NCBI RefSeq assembly: GCF_000797445.1
Contig: NZ_JSWF01000044.1
Span: 1 to 64,000 of the forward strand
Length of the DNA: 64,000 bases
Source: Lacinutrix jangbogonensis
Lineage (GTDB): Bacteria; Bacteroidota; Bacteroidia; Flavobacteriales; Flavobacteriaceae
Direction: 5' to 3'
The position numbers were made by a program, and so were the translations under genes. Positions within the stretch are counted from its first letter, which is position 1. Each line of letters opens with the position of its first letter. Below the pieces are notes generated by a model. It was not told the DNA's origin, did no database searches, and worked only from the letters and a program-made list of their open reading frames with translations. Positions 41,927 through 52,095 of this stretch are shown piece after piece.

Positions 41927-43516
41927 CTATTTAATACCGTGCATCATTTTTAATAGTTTACGATTAAGAACTAACATTATCAATGCCGCAACTATAGGTA
42001 TTATGGTAAATATTAAAAAGAAAGTAGATAAACCATGCTCTTCCATAATTGGATCCATATAACTTCCTGTGAACCCTCCTAAAAGGTTAGCAAAGAAGTT
42101 AGCAGTAAACCAAATTCCAAACATTAAACTTACAAATTTAACAGGTGCTAATTTACTAACATATGATAGACCTACTGGTGACACACATAATTCTCCCATA
42201 GTATGAAGGAAGTATGCAATAACTAAAAATATTAAACTCACAGATGCCGTTTTAGCACCATCTGGAATACCTGCAGCTCCATACGCTAAGGCACCAAATC
42301 CTATTCCTACTAGAAATAAACCAATAGCAAACTTCACTGGACCTGAAGGGTTGTATTTACTTTCCCAAATTTTAGAAAATAAAGGAGCAAATAGAATTAT
42401 GAATAAAGAGTTCAGCACGGAAAACCATGAAGCAGGTACTTCCGTTGTGTCTGATTGGAAATCTCTATTTAACATCCAGATAACAATACCCCAAATAAGG
42501 ACGAAACTAAAACCTAGAATAATATTAGCAAGGGAATATTTACTATATGTTTGTTTAAATAACATTGCTAAAACCCAGGTAATAACTAACATTGGAATAA
42601 TTGTTATTATTGTATTTATTATTTTAAATGTTGTAGCTGCACTACCTTCTAAAGCTCTATCTGTATAATCTGCTGCAAAAATAGTCATAGACCCACCTGC
42701 TTGCTCAAATGCCCACCAGAAGAACACTACAAATAATGATAAAATACCAATAACAATCATTCTATCTCTAACCACTTTAGTTTTTTCGACACCTTCTACT
42801 ATTTCTTCAATGTCTTCTTCTATTTTTTCTATGCTGTCTTCTAAAACATGCTCAATATCTCCTGTTTTAACAGGAGTCAATCCAATTTTTCCAAATATTT
42901 TCTGAGAGAAATGAAATTGCAACATCCCAAAAAACATAAATACACCAGCAAGACCAAATCCATAATGCCAGCTAACATTTTCTCCTATGTATCCACATAA
43001 AAGAATACCCAAGAAAGCACCAGCATTAATTCCCATATAGAAAATAGTATATCCTGCATCTTTTTCTTTTCCTTGTGATTTATATAACTGACCAACCATT
43101 GAAGAAATATTTGGCTTAAAAAGTCCGTTTCCAATAATTAAGAACGTTAAACCCGCATAAAAGAACATAGAAGTCATCCCTTCTAAAGCCATAGATGCAT
43201 GCCCAAGCGTCATGATAAATGCACCTAAAATAATTGCCTTTCTATAACCCATAAATTTATCGGCAATAAAACCACCTATAATCGGTGTTAAATAAACCAA
43301 TCCAGTATACCATCCATAAAGCACTAGAGCATCTGCTCTATCCCATTCCCAGCCACCATCTATTACGGTTGAAACTAAAAACAGTACTAATAGCGCACGC
43401 ATTCCATAATAAGAAAAACGTTCCCACATTTCGGTAAAAAACAACACAAATAAACCAGATGGATGGCCTAATACTGTTTTTTGATTGGTTTCTGAACCTC
43501 CAAATTTAAATTCCAT
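41927..43516 (-). CDS. POT-family proton-coupled peptide transporter
   Basis: This 529-residue transporter of the major facilitator type (12-14 membrane helices) has the POT/PTR2 signatures: the first-helix FFTEMWERFSYYGMRALLVL carrying the ExxERFxYY motif, GGFIADKFMGYRKAI, and the FYMGINAGAFLGILLCGYIG region. A charged insert near residues 215-245 (Glu/Lys rich) lies between the two halves. It imports di- and tripeptides. It is downstream of a dipeptidyl peptidase gene on the same strand, so the pair would release and then import dipeptides. A four-base repeat tract sits immediately before its start codon. Confidence 0.93.
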   Translation of the reverse strand: MEFKFGGSETNQKTVLGHPSGLFVLFFTEMWERFSYYGMRALLVLFLVSTVIDGGWEWDRADALVLYGWYTGLVYLTPIIGGFIADKFMGYRKAIILGAFIMTLGHASMALEGMTSMFFYAGLTFLIIGNGLFKPNISSMVGQLYKSQGKEKDAGYTIFYMGINAGAFLGILLCGYIGENVSWHYGFGLAGVFMFFGMLQFHFSQKIFGKIGLTPVKTGDIEHVLEDSIEKIEEDIEEIVEGVEKTKVVRDRMIVIGILSLFVVFFWWAFEQAGGSMTIFAADYTDRALEGSAATTFKIINTIITIIPMLVITWVLAMLFKQTYSKYSLANIILGFSFVLIWGIVIWMLNRDFQSDTTEVPASWFSVLNSLFIILFAPLFSKIWESKYNPSGPVKFAIGLFLVGIGFGALAYGAAGIPDGAKTASVSLIFLVIAYFLHTMGELCVSPVGLSYVSKLAPVKFVSLMFGIWFTANFFANLLGGFTGSYMDPIMEEHGLSTFFLIFTIIPIVAALIMLVLNRKLLKMMHGIK

Positions 43517-43552
43517 AAATTAATTAATTAATTAGTTAGTTAGTTAGTTAGT
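43517..43552 (-). repeat. Tetranucleotide repeat before the POT transporter start
   Basis: On the coding strand five CTAA units are followed by TTAA units and then by the ATG of the transporter gene; on the plus strand this reads as TTAA copies and five TTAG copies. The tract fills nearly all of the 41-bp gap to the DPP IV stop codon. Slipped-strand changes there would alter the ribosome-binding spacing. Confidence 0.7.
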
Positions 43553-43557
43553 AAATA

Positions 43558-45792
43558 TTATCCTTTAATTTTAACCTCTTTTTCCATTTCTGTTTTTGGG
43601 GCTTTAATCTTATCACCCAAAGTACGATCTATAAAATTGGTCATTTTTGTATATAAATGCTTTCGTGTATTTCCGCCATAAATACCATGGTTATTGTCTG
43701 GATAAACCATCCACTCAAATTGCTTATCCGCTTGAATAAGTGCTTCAACCATACGCATTGTATTTTGCACATGTACATTATCATCTCCTGTTCCATGGAT
43801 TAGTAGAAAGTCGCCTTTTAATTTATCTACATGGTTAATTGGTGAATTATCATCGTAACCACTAGCATTTTCTTGAGGTGTGGTCATGTAACGTTCTGTG
43901 TAAATAGAATCGTAAAATCTCCAACTTGTTACAGGTGCAACTGCAATCGCCATTTTAAAGACATCGTTACCTTTAAATAATGCATTACTAGACATAAAAC
44001 CGCCATAACTCCAGCCCCAAATTCCAATTCTTGACGCATCGATATAAGCACGTTGCCCTAATAATTTAGCAGCTTCAATTTGGTCTTCCACTTCAAATTT
44101 ACCCAATTCTTTTTGTGTTACTTTTTTAAAATCGGCACCTTTAAGTCCAGTTCCTCTTCCATCAACACATGCTATAATGTAACCTTTTTGCGCAAGCATT
44201 TGATACCAATAATCATTTGCAGCATTCCAGCGGTTTGCTACTTGTTGCGAACCTGGACCAGAATATTGATACATAAAAAGTGGATATTCTTTAGTAGCAT
44301 CAAAATTAGCGGGCTTAATCGTCCACATATTTAAATCGTTACCGTTTACACGAATGGTAGTAAATTCTTTTTGCGAGTTTGTAAATTCTGAAACCGTTTT
44401 AGATAACACATCATTATCTTTAATACTTTTTACAACATTACCGTTTAAAGCATTGTTTAAAGTATATTCTGGAGGTGTTGTTGCGCTAGAAAATGTATTA
44501 ATAAAATAAGTGAAATCTGCACTAAAATCTGCATTATTAGTACCTGTAGTTTTTGTTAAACGCATTTTGTTTGAACCCTTAAGGTTAATAGAATACACGT
44601 CGCGATTTATGGACCCATTTTCTACAGACTGGTAATAGATGTTATTTGTTTTAGCGTCAAAACCATAATAGTTAGTGACTTCCCAATTGCCTTTGGTTAC
44701 TTGATTTATTAGTTTACCTTTTTTACTATAATGATAAATATGGTTATACCCGTCTTTTTCACTTGTCCAGATAAAGCTTTTATCCTTTAAAAACGTTAGA
44801 TTATCTGTAACATCAATATAGGCTTTGTCTTTTTCTTCTATAACCAAAAAAGCGTTATTATCTTGTGTATCTATCATCCAAAGATCTAATTCATTTTGGT
44901 GACGGTTCATATAATGCGCACTCAACATATCTGGATCGTTAGACCACTTAATTCTTGGAATATAAAAATCGTTATATGCTTTACCTACTTTTACTTCTTC
45001 GCTTTTATTATTCTTTAAATTATATACATATAAAGACACAATAGCATTTTTCTCACCTGCTTTTGGATATTTAAAAACGGTTTGTGTTTGGTACAAATCC
45101 TCACCGTAAACATCCATTGAAAATTCCGGAACATTAGTTTCATCAAAACGAATAAATGCTATTTTATCGCTATCGGCATTCCACTCGAAGGCACGAACAA
45201 AACCAAATTCCTCCTCGTAAACCCAGTCTGTAATACCGTTAATAATTTTATTTTTTACACCATCTGTAGTAAACTGTGTAGTTTCTCCAGAAAATAAGTC
45301 CTTAACATATAAATTATTATTTAAACCAAACGCAACCATTTTTCCATCTGGAGAGAACGTTGGTTCTTGAATTTTTTCTTCGGAAACAGAGGTTAAGCTA
45401 TTCGTCTTGGTATTAAACACGTAATAGTTAGCCAAAGTAGAGCGTCTAAAAATAGACTCTTGATTAGTCGCTAAAAGCACTTGAGATTCGTCGTTACTAA
45501 AAGTATAATCTGTAAAATATTTTATGGCTTCAAGATTTGAAGAACTCACTAATGTATTTACCTTCTTTAAGGTTTTATAATCATAAATATCAATGGTTGT
45601 TGAACCATTTGCTCTATCAAAGTTTAAAACAGAATATTCTTGACCATTCCTCATAGAATGCAAAGCGTCTAAACTTTCGGTTCTAAATGTACCATTAGAC
45701 CATATATCTTCTAGGCTAATAGATTTGGTTTGTGCAGAGGATAAAGTAGTTACTAATAAGCAGAAAAATGCTAAATATCTAGATAATATCAT
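43558..45792 (-). CDS. Dipeptidyl peptidase IV (S9B serine peptidase)
   Basis: This exported prolyl dipeptidase releases X-Pro or X-Ala dipeptides. Signal peptide LAFFCLLVTTLSSAQ, then a DPP IV N-terminal beta-propeller (about residues 80-480, with the EEEFGFVRAFEWNADSDKIA stretch containing the Glu pair that binds the substrate N terminus), then an alpha/beta hydrolase domain. The triad is complete: Ser595 in GWSYGGFMS, Asp670 in HGTGDDNVH, His702 in NNHGIYGG. The length is 744 residues. It is upstream of the peptide transporter, and the pair makes a coherent peptide-use module. Confidence 0.95.
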   Translation of the reverse strand: MILSRYLAFFCLLVTTLSSAQTKSISLEDIWSNGTFRTESLDALHSMRNGQEYSVLNFDRANGSTTIDIYDYKTLKKVNTLVSSSNLEAIKYFTDYTFSNDESQVLLATNQESIFRRSTLANYYVFNTKTNSLTSVSEEKIQEPTFSPDGKMVAFGLNNNLYVKDLFSGETTQFTTDGVKNKIINGITDWVYEEEFGFVRAFEWNADSDKIAFIRFDETNVPEFSMDVYGEDLYQTQTVFKYPKAGEKNAIVSLYVYNLKNNKSEEVKVGKAYNDFYIPRIKWSNDPDMLSAHYMNRHQNELDLWMIDTQDNNAFLVIEEKDKAYIDVTDNLTFLKDKSFIWTSEKDGYNHIYHYSKKGKLINQVTKGNWEVTNYYGFDAKTNNIYYQSVENGSINRDVYSINLKGSNKMRLTKTTGTNNADFSADFTYFINTFSSATTPPEYTLNNALNGNVVKSIKDNDVLSKTVSEFTNSQKEFTTIRVNGNDLNMWTIKPANFDATKEYPLFMYQYSGPGSQQVANRWNAANDYWYQMLAQKGYIIACVDGRGTGLKGADFKKVTQKELGKFEVEDQIEAAKLLGQRAYIDASRIGIWGWSYGGFMSSNALFKGNDVFKMAIAVAPVTSWRFYDSIYTERYMTTPQENASGYDDNSPINHVDKLKGDFLLIHGTGDDNVHVQNTMRMVEALIQADKQFEWMVYPDNNHGIYGGNTRKHLYTKMTNFIDRTLGDKIKAPKTEMEKEVKIKG

Positions 45793-45973
45793 TAAGTATA
45801 TTTTTTTGATAAAATAATGTCAAGTTTACTAAAAAATAAGCAAAAAACCTTCATTATTAACAGATAATTAAAGATTAAAAACCTCAAAATGATTCGCAGA
45901 AATAATTTCATCAAATTAACGCTACAAGAAAACAGTCAACGTTTAGTATCTTCGCAACTCTAAATAACACTTA

Positions 45974-47272
45974 ATGAGCGCAACAATTTCTGGTTTCTCA
46001 AAACTATCTAAATCCGAAAAAATAGATTGGATTGTTAGTCATTACCTTTCAAATTCTGAAACTGCTAAACATACCATTATTCAATATTTTAATTCAGATA
46101 GCGAGCTACAACAGCTTCATGACGAGTTTATAGAAAACACTATTTCCAACTATTATTTACCCTTTGGTGTTGCTCCAAATTTTGTAATAAACAATACTAT
46201 CTATGCCATTCCAATGGCGATTGAAGAAAGCTCTGTGGTTGCAGCAGCCAGTAATGCTGGAAAATTTTGGATGGCACGTGGTGGTTTTAAAGCTGAAGTG
46301 CTCTCAACTACTAAAATTGGTCAAGTCCATTTTATGTACCCAGGTGATTTTGAAGATTTAAAACAGTATTTCGACACTATTAAACCGAAACTAATAACAG
46401 ACACTAAAGCAATCACTGCCAACATGGAAAAACGTGGTGGCGGCATTTTAGATATTGAATTACGAACCAGAACTGAAGATTTAAACCATTACTACCAACT
46501 CCACGCCACCTTTGAAACATTGGATGCTATGGGAGCAAATTTTATAAATTCGTGTTTAGAGCAATTTGCAAAAACGTTTAAAGCTGAAGCTGAGGAACAC
46601 TTGAATGCTCCTATAGAAATTGTAATGAGTATTCTTTCTAACTACGTCCCAGATTGCCTTGTACGTGCCGAAGTCTCTTGTAAAGTTGAAGCATTAGAAG
46701 ACAAAGGTATTTCCGGTCAAGTTTTTGCCGAAAAATTTGTTCGCGCTGTTAATATTGCAGAAGTTGAGCCTCATAGAGCTGTAACGCACAATAAAGGTAT
46801 AATGAATGGTATTGACGCGGTCGTTCTAGCCACAGGAAACGATTTTAGAGCAGTAGAAGCTGGTGTACATGCCTATGCCGTTAAAAACGGTAAGTACACA
46901 AGCTTAACACATGCCAAGATTGAAGACGGCATATTTACTTTTTGGATGGAGATTCCATTAGCATTAGGTACTGTAGGCGGATTAACAGGATTACATCCTT
47001 TAGTAAAAGTAGCCTTAGAAATTTTAGGAAATCCTTCTGCTAAAGAACTCATGAAGATTGTAGCAGTTGCTGGATTGGCACAAAATTTTGCCGCTTTACG
47101 ATCGCTAACTACAACAGGCATTCAAGAAGGGCATATGAAAATGCATTTAATGAATATTTTAAATCAGTTTAATGCTACAAACGAAGAAAAGGAGTTCATA
47201 GTAAATCATTTTAAAAACAATACCGTTACGCATAGCGCCGTGGTTTCTGAAATCGAAAAAATAAGACAATAA
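45974..47272 (+). CDS. Hydroxymethylglutaryl-CoA reductase (class II)
   Basis: This enzyme makes mevalonate from HMG-CoA, the committing step of isoprenoid synthesis by the mevalonate route used in Flavobacteria. It matches the bacterial class II type of 432 residues: EESSVVAAASNAGKFWMA (substrate-binding Glu), ETLDAMGANFINSCLEQF, TGNDFRAVEAGVHAYA with the catalytic Asp, VGGLTGLHPLVKVALEILG, and near the C terminus EGHMKMHL with the catalytic His. The next gene starts within its stop codon (TAATG). Confidence 0.95.
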   Translation: MSATISGFSKLSKSEKIDWIVSHYLSNSETAKHTIIQYFNSDSELQQLHDEFIENTISNYYLPFGVAPNFVINNTIYAIPMAIEESSVVAAASNAGKFWMARGGFKAEVLSTTKIGQVHFMYPGDFEDLKQYFDTIKPKLITDTKAITANMEKRGGGILDIELRTRTEDLNHYYQLHATFETLDAMGANFINSCLEQFAKTFKAEAEEHLNAPIEIVMSILSNYVPDCLVRAEVSCKVEALEDKGISGQVFAEKFVRAVNIAEVEPHRAVTHNKGIMNGIDAVVLATGNDFRAVEAGVHAYAVKNGKYTSLTHAKIEDGIFTFWMEIPLALGTVGGLTGLHPLVKVALEILGNPSAKELMKIVAVAGLAQNFAALRSLTTTGIQEGHMKMHLMNILNQFNATNEEKEFIVNHFKNNTVTHSAVVSEIEKIRQ

Positions 47273-48192
47273 TGCAACATTTTTACAGTCACGGAAAATT
47301 ATTACTAACTGCAGAATATGTAGTTCTTGATGGTGCAAACGCCTTGGCTTTGCCAACAAAATTTGGACAAACCTTAACTGTTGAATCTATTGAAGAGCAA
47401 AAGCTAGTTTGGAAGAGTCTAAACCATGACAACGAAATTTGGTTTGAGGAGGAACTTAGTCTTCGTGATGGGCAGATTTCTTCGTCGATATCTGCTTGCA
47501 ATAATGTTAGTAAAAGACTTATAGACATACTAAATAAAGCTAAACGTATTAATCCTGAATTTTTAAAAAACAATTCTGGCTATAAAGTAACCTCAAAATT
47601 ACAATTCCCTAATGATTGGGGATTAGGCTCATCTTCTACGCTTTTAAATAATATTGCCCAATGGGCAAAAGTTGATGCTTTTACATTGTCTAACGCTACT
47701 TTTGGCGGCAGTGGTTATGATATTGCTTGTGCTCAAAATGATTCGGCTATTATTTATCAATTAGAAAACTCTAAACCAATAGTTGAGCGCACTCTATTTA
47801 AAAAATCATTTGAAGACGAATTGTTTTTTATTCATTTAAACCGAAAACAAAATAGTAGAGACTCTATAAAAACGTATAAAGACAATAAGAGTAATAGCCA
47901 AGCTATTATTTCAAGAATAAATACCATTACTACTGAATTAATTGCTTCAGAATCTATTGATACTTTTAATAATTTAATAGAAGCACACGAAACCCTAATT
48001 GGTGAAATAACAAATCAAACGCCTATTAAAAAACGTTTGTTTAACGATTTTAAAAACCAAATAAAAAGTCTTGGTGGTTGGAATGGAGATTTTGTTTTAG
48101 TAACAGGTAAAAAGCATTATATAAATACTTATTTTAAAAATAAAGGCTATAATACTATAGTGAGCTTTAAGGATATGATTTTGCAAAATTAA
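47272..48192 (+). CDS. GYDIA-type GHMP kinase (mevalonate pathway)
   Basis: This is a kinase of the GHMP superfamily, 306 residues. The N-terminal GKLLLTAEYVVLDGANALAL, the ATP loop WGLGSSSTLLNNIAQWAK and the signature GGSGYDIACAQ are visible. The last gives the family its name, GYDIA, seen in Flavobacteria next to HMG-CoA reductase. It probably phosphorylates mevalonate or phosphomevalonate; which one cannot be decided from sequence. Translational coupling to the reductase gene (TAATG) strongly supports a role in the same pathway. A terminator follows. Confidence 0.88.
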   Translation: MQHFYSHGKLLLTAEYVVLDGANALALPTKFGQTLTVESIEEQKLVWKSLNHDNEIWFEEELSLRDGQISSSISACNNVSKRLIDILNKAKRINPEFLKNNSGYKVTSKLQFPNDWGLGSSSTLLNNIAQWAKVDAFTLSNATFGGSGYDIACAQNDSAIIYQLENSKPIVERTLFKKSFEDELFFIHLNRKQNSRDSIKTYKDNKSNSQAIISRINTITTELIASESIDTFNNLIEAHETLIGEITNQTPIKKRLFNDFKNQIKSLGGWNGDFVLVTGKKHYINTYFKNKGYNTIVSFKDMILQN

Positions 48193-48265
48193 GGCGTCAC
48201 GAATTTACTGTTATTTATCAATTATTGAAATTGTAAATATTTGATTTCATTATTAATTAACAAAA

Positions 48266-48290
48266 AAAAGCTTCGCAATGCGAAGCTTTT
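48266..48290. terminator. Bidirectional terminator after the GHMP kinase gene
   Basis: AAAAGCTTCGC and GCGAAGCTTTT form an 11-bp stem around AAT, with A/T tracts on both sides, between convergent genes. Confidence 0.85.
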
Positions 48291-48316
48291 AAATTTTATA
48301 TATAATTCTAATTATA

Positions 48317-50446
48317 TTACTGAACTGTTTTTGCTCTAAAATCTTCAATTTCTGAAGCCTCTTTTAAAGCATTGTATAACCTTGTATTAATAGCATCAGA
48401 TTTTTCTTTTGCAACTTGGTTAGTGTAAGATTGGTAGTTGTCTAACTCAACAGCTGGAGTTTTCTTAACAAGCTCTACCATATATACACCTTTTACACCT
48501 GTAATTAATTTAGAAGTTTGTCCTTCTTCTAAACCAAAAGCAGTACCCACAACAAGAGGCTCTGCTCCTGCACCAGCGATAGTTGGGTTTTTCATGTTAA
48601 TTCCATTAGAAACTCTAACCGTCTGATTTTCGGCAGCTGCTAAATCTGCTAATGTAGTAGCACTTAATCTATCTTTTAATAATTTTGCTTTCTTTTCTTT
48701 TCTAATCTCTGGTAAAGCTGTTACAGAAGCATCTTCTGTATTCATTAAACCAGCCTCATTTTTACCAGTAATTTGAGCTACTATGTAACCATCTGTAGTT
48801 TCAAAACGTTTTGTATCTCCTACTTCAGCGCCATCCTCAAATGTCCAACGCACTAAATTTCTTAATGGTCCAACTCCTGGGATAGTTTCGTCTAGTTCTT
48901 TAATAGTACTGACAGGGTTAACTTGTAAACTATTAGCTTTAGCAGCGTCTTGAAAATCTTGGTTTTCAAGTAATACTTCAAAATTAGTTGCTGTTCTAAA
49001 CACTGCATTTTCTGTATCTATCGAAGGCTCTATTACTCTTTCTATAGTTGCAACTTTATAGGCTGTTTTTTTAGATTTTCTATCTAATAACTCCATTACA
49101 TGAAAACCAAATCGCGTTTTTACTACTCCTAAATCTCCTATGTTTTTTGTGATTTCAAATTCATTAAATTCTTCAACCATTGAACCACTTTGATGCCAAT
49201 CGTAAACACCTTCATTAGCGATACTTCCTGTATCTGAACTTAATGCTACCAATCCAGCAAATTTTGATTTATCTCTTTTTACAATTGATAAAATACTATC
49301 GGCTGTTTTCTTAGCTTGCACTTCTGTTTTAACAACATTAGGTGCTGTGTTTAAAGAATCCTTGAATGGAATTAAAATGTGTCTTACTTTTAAAGAATCA
49401 TAAGATTTTTCAGTTTCAAGTAATTTAGTAATATTAAACGTTTTTCCATTTCTATAAGGACCGTAAACGTCTCCAGCATTTAATTTCACAATACTATCTC
49501 TTATTCCTGTTGGAAAAGCTGAAGCATATTTAAATCTGTCTTGAAATTTAACAGCAGCATCAGATTCTGCATTTACTAACGTAACAACATCTTCTAAAGA
49601 CATTGCTGAAAAGCTTGCTGTTTTTTCTGTTTGCTTAGTTGTTTCGTTATAAGCATCACCTCCATTAATAAAAGAAATCAATTCATCTTTAATAGCATTT
49701 TCATCTTCTAAAGAAGGTGCATTTTCAAACTGTACATATTGTAGATTTCTAGAAGCCTCAACTTCATATTTTTTCTTGTTTTTATTGATGTAAGCGGTAA
49801 TTTCAGACTTAGATACTTGAACCGTACTATCTGGAATAGTAGTAAAAGGGATAGATACATACTTAATATCTACCTTTTCACTTTGTAATTTATGCTCCAA
49901 CTCACCTTCTGCTACAGTAGCATTAGATGCTGCTTTAATCATGTTAATGTAATTTTGTTGCAACGCATTGGCAGCTACACCATCTTCTTGCTGAATCCAT
50001 CTGTTATAAAAATCTGGATTAGGTGCATTTTTTAAATCCAAAATGTATTGATTTAAAATAGACTCATCAAAAACGCCATCTGCATTTAGAAATTGAGGAC
50101 TATTTGCATACGTTGTTTTTAATAAATCGCGCATTTGCTCTCTACCAACAGTTAAACCCAATTCGTTATATTGAAATTCCATAACGGCTTTTCTAACCTC
50201 GATATCATAAACTTGATTCATGATCTGCGATTGTGTAGAGTTTGCATTGTTTCTTGCATCTACTTGTGCCATAAATGCCTGTCGCGAAATATCTTTTCCA
50301 TTAATAGTTGCAACTACATCTGGAGATTTGTTAAATAATGCATCTTTATTATCGAAAAGGCTCGATAGTATAAACGCAAATAGCGCTAATGCGATTACCA
50401 AAATTAGTACTACTGTTTTCTGTCTTATCTTATTTAAAATTGCCAT
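48317..50446 (-). CDS. PpiD-like periplasmic peptidyl-prolyl isomerase
   Basis: One N-terminal membrane helix (VVLILVIALALFAFILSSLF) anchors a large periplasmic part. The region after it (VVATINGKDISRQAFMAQVD onward) is a SurA/PpiD N-terminal chaperone domain. A parvulin (PPIC) domain follows near residues 345-455 (KVRHILIPFKDS, then DLGVVKTRFGFHVMELLDRK), and a second, poorly conserved parvulin-like region fills the C-terminal third. The length is 709 residues. It should help outer-membrane and exported proteins fold at the translocon. It is the last gene of a minus-strand envelope cluster. Confidence 0.9.
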   Translation of the reverse strand: MAILNKIRQKTVVLILVIALALFAFILSSLFDNKDALFNKSPDVVATINGKDISRQAFMAQVDARNNANSTQSQIMNQVYDIEVRKAVMEFQYNELGLTVGREQMRDLLKTTYANSPQFLNADGVFDESILNQYILDLKNAPNPDFYNRWIQQEDGVAANALQQNYINMIKAASNATVAEGELEHKLQSEKVDIKYVSIPFTTIPDSTVQVSKSEITAYINKNKKKYEVEASRNLQYVQFENAPSLEDENAIKDELISFINGGDAYNETTKQTEKTASFSAMSLEDVVTLVNAESDAAVKFQDRFKYASAFPTGIRDSIVKLNAGDVYGPYRNGKTFNITKLLETEKSYDSLKVRHILIPFKDSLNTAPNVVKTEVQAKKTADSILSIVKRDKSKFAGLVALSSDTGSIANEGVYDWHQSGSMVEEFNEFEITKNIGDLGVVKTRFGFHVMELLDRKSKKTAYKVATIERVIEPSIDTENAVFRTATNFEVLLENQDFQDAAKANSLQVNPVSTIKELDETIPGVGPLRNLVRWTFEDGAEVGDTKRFETTDGYIVAQITGKNEAGLMNTEDASVTALPEIRKEKKAKLLKDRLSATTLADLAAAENQTVRVSNGINMKNPTIAGAGAEPLVVGTAFGLEEGQTSKLITGVKGVYMVELVKKTPAVELDNYQSYTNQVAKEKSDAINTRLYNALKEASEIEDFRAKTVQ

Positions 50447-50607
50447 CTGTTGAAATAGATTTTATGCTAATTGTTATTTTGAAATATAGTGGGCGAAAAT
50501 ACCATTTTCTATTTAATAATAAAAGGAGAAATTAGCAATAATTTAAGAATTTTAAAAAGGAGCCCTTTTTATTACAGAATAAAAGCCTAAAGTGAGGTGT
50601 TTTAAGG

Positions 50608-51900
50608 TTAATCGTCTGTTTTTACTTTTAAAGCTACCAAATCTATTTTGGTATTTGAGACTTCTAGTATTGTAAACTGAAAATTATCTGTAGTAACAAT
50701 ATCGTTTTGTTGCGGAATTTCTTCTGTATGATCGACAATTAATCCACCAAGTGTTTCGTAGTTTTCACCTTCAGGAAGATTTAACTTATGAACTTCGTTT
50801 AAATAATCGACTTCTAATCTTGCTGAAAAGATATAATTTAAGTCGTCTATTTTTTCGTCACGAAGCACCACATTATCATGTTCGTCTTCAATTTCACCAA
50901 AGAGCTCTTCTACAATATCTTCAACTGTCATTATTCCAGAGGTTCCACCGTATTCGTCTAAAACAACTGCAATACTTTTACGCTTTTTTATTAGCACATT
51001 TAAAATATCGTTTGCTAACATGGTTTCGGGAACAAACTCAACATTCAAAACCATTGCTTTAATTGTTTTTGGCTTTTTAAAAAGCTCAAAAGCATGTGCA
51101 TAACCAATAATATCGTCTATAGTGTCTTTATAAATTAATATTTTAGACATCCCAGTTTCTGTAAACAAGACACTCAAATTTGCAACAGAATCGTTAATCT
51201 CTAGCGCTACAATTTCTGTACGCGGAATCATAACTTCTCTAGCTTTAACCTCAGAAAATTCTAAAGCATTTTGAAAGATTTGAATTTCGGTATCTATATC
51301 ATCATGTGCTTCAACAGATTCCATTTGCTCACTAATATAATGCCCTAACTCTACTTTTGTGAATTCTAGTTGTACTTGGTCTCCTTCAGTTTTAAAGAAT
51401 TTTTTAAGTACAAAGTCTGAAATCCATAGTATGAAATCCGAAATAAAATTAAAAAGCAAATAAAATAGGTAAGCAGGAAAGGCTAACACCTTTATTAAAG
51501 TATTACTATAAATTTGGAAGAATACCTTAGGAAGGAATTCTGCAGTAAACAATATTACTAAAGTTGAAATTACAGTTTGCGACAACAGACTTAAATCATC
51601 GAGTACATATTTTAAAAATGGATAATCACCAACTAACGAAGTAAACCACTTCACTAATAAATCTCCCATAAAAAAGCCATAAACAACCAATGCTATATTG
51701 TTACCAATAAGCATAGTTGCAATAAATTTAGAAGGCTTTGCAGTTAACTTTGAAAGCATTTTAGCTAAAAAATCGTTTTGCTTTTTTTCTATTTCAATAT
51801 GTATTTTATTGGCAGAAACATAGGCAATCTCCATTCCAGAGAAAAATGCCGATAACAGTAACGACACTATAATAATAACGATAATTACTGTTGTGGTCAT
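50608..51900 (-). CDS. CNNM-type membrane protein with CBS and CorC domains
   Basis: The N-terminal DUF21/CNNM domain (about residues 1-165) has three to four membrane segments, starting VIIVIIIVSLLLSAFFSGME. It is followed by two CBS motifs (VMIPRTEIVALEI, ILIYKDTIDDIIGYAHAFEL; VLDEYGGTSGIMTVEDIVEE) and a C-terminal HlyC/CorC domain (SARLEVDYLNEV onward). These proteins are linked to magnesium/cobalt efflux; annotations as haemolysin are historical. It is a paralogue of the GldE type but the gld neighbours are absent. It starts on the base following the stop of the small membrane protein gene. Confidence 0.9.
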   Translation of the reverse strand: MTTTVIIVIIIVSLLLSAFFSGMEIAYVSANKIHIEIEKKQNDFLAKMLSKLTAKPSKFIATMLIGNNIALVVYGFFMGDLLVKWFTSLVGDYPFLKYVLDDLSLLSQTVISTLVILFTAEFLPKVFFQIYSNTLIKVLAFPAYLFYLLFNFISDFILWISDFVLKKFFKTEGDQVQLEFTKVELGHYISEQMESVEAHDDIDTEIQIFQNALEFSEVKAREVMIPRTEIVALEINDSVANLSVLFTETGMSKILIYKDTIDDIIGYAHAFELFKKPKTIKAMVLNVEFVPETMLANDILNVLIKKRKSIAVVLDEYGGTSGIMTVEDIVEELFGEIEDEHDNVVLRDEKIDDLNYIFSARLEVDYLNEVHKLNLPEGENYETLGGLIVDHTEEIPQQNDIVTTDNFQFTILEVSNTKIDLVALKVKTDD

Positions 51901-52095
51901 TTATTGTTTATTATTTCTGTCGTCATACTTTTTATGAAAATGCCTTCTAAAGAAAAACATAAACGTTGCTAAAGCAAATAAAAACAGTGATAAATAAGCG
52001 TGGCTTCTATCTGCATTCCAGGTTGCAATACAATCGTATAAAAAATACAAGCCTGCTATTATATATATGTATTGAGAAAATTTTAAGTATTTCAT
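51901..52095 (-). CDS. Small membrane protein (64 residues)
   Basis: Two membrane helices are predicted: YIYIIAGLYFLYDCIATW and AYLSLFLFALATFMFFF. A basic tail follows (RRHFHKKYDDRNNK). The stop is directly followed by the start of the CNNM gene, so the two are coupled. The start codon is the last triplet of the first unit of a 91-bp tandem repeat upstream. Function unknown; similar short proteins stand before such CNNM genes in Flavobacteria. Confidence 0.72.
   Translation of the reverse strand: MKYLKFSQYIYIIAGLYFLYDCIATWNADRSHAYLSLFLFALATFMFFFRRHFHKKYDDRNNKQ

Noticed and set aside
50608-51900. GldE gliding-motility protein
   Set aside because: The domain order is the same, but the N terminus differs from what I recall of GldE and the usual gld or ssb neighbours are absent; a general CNNM/CorC call is safer.
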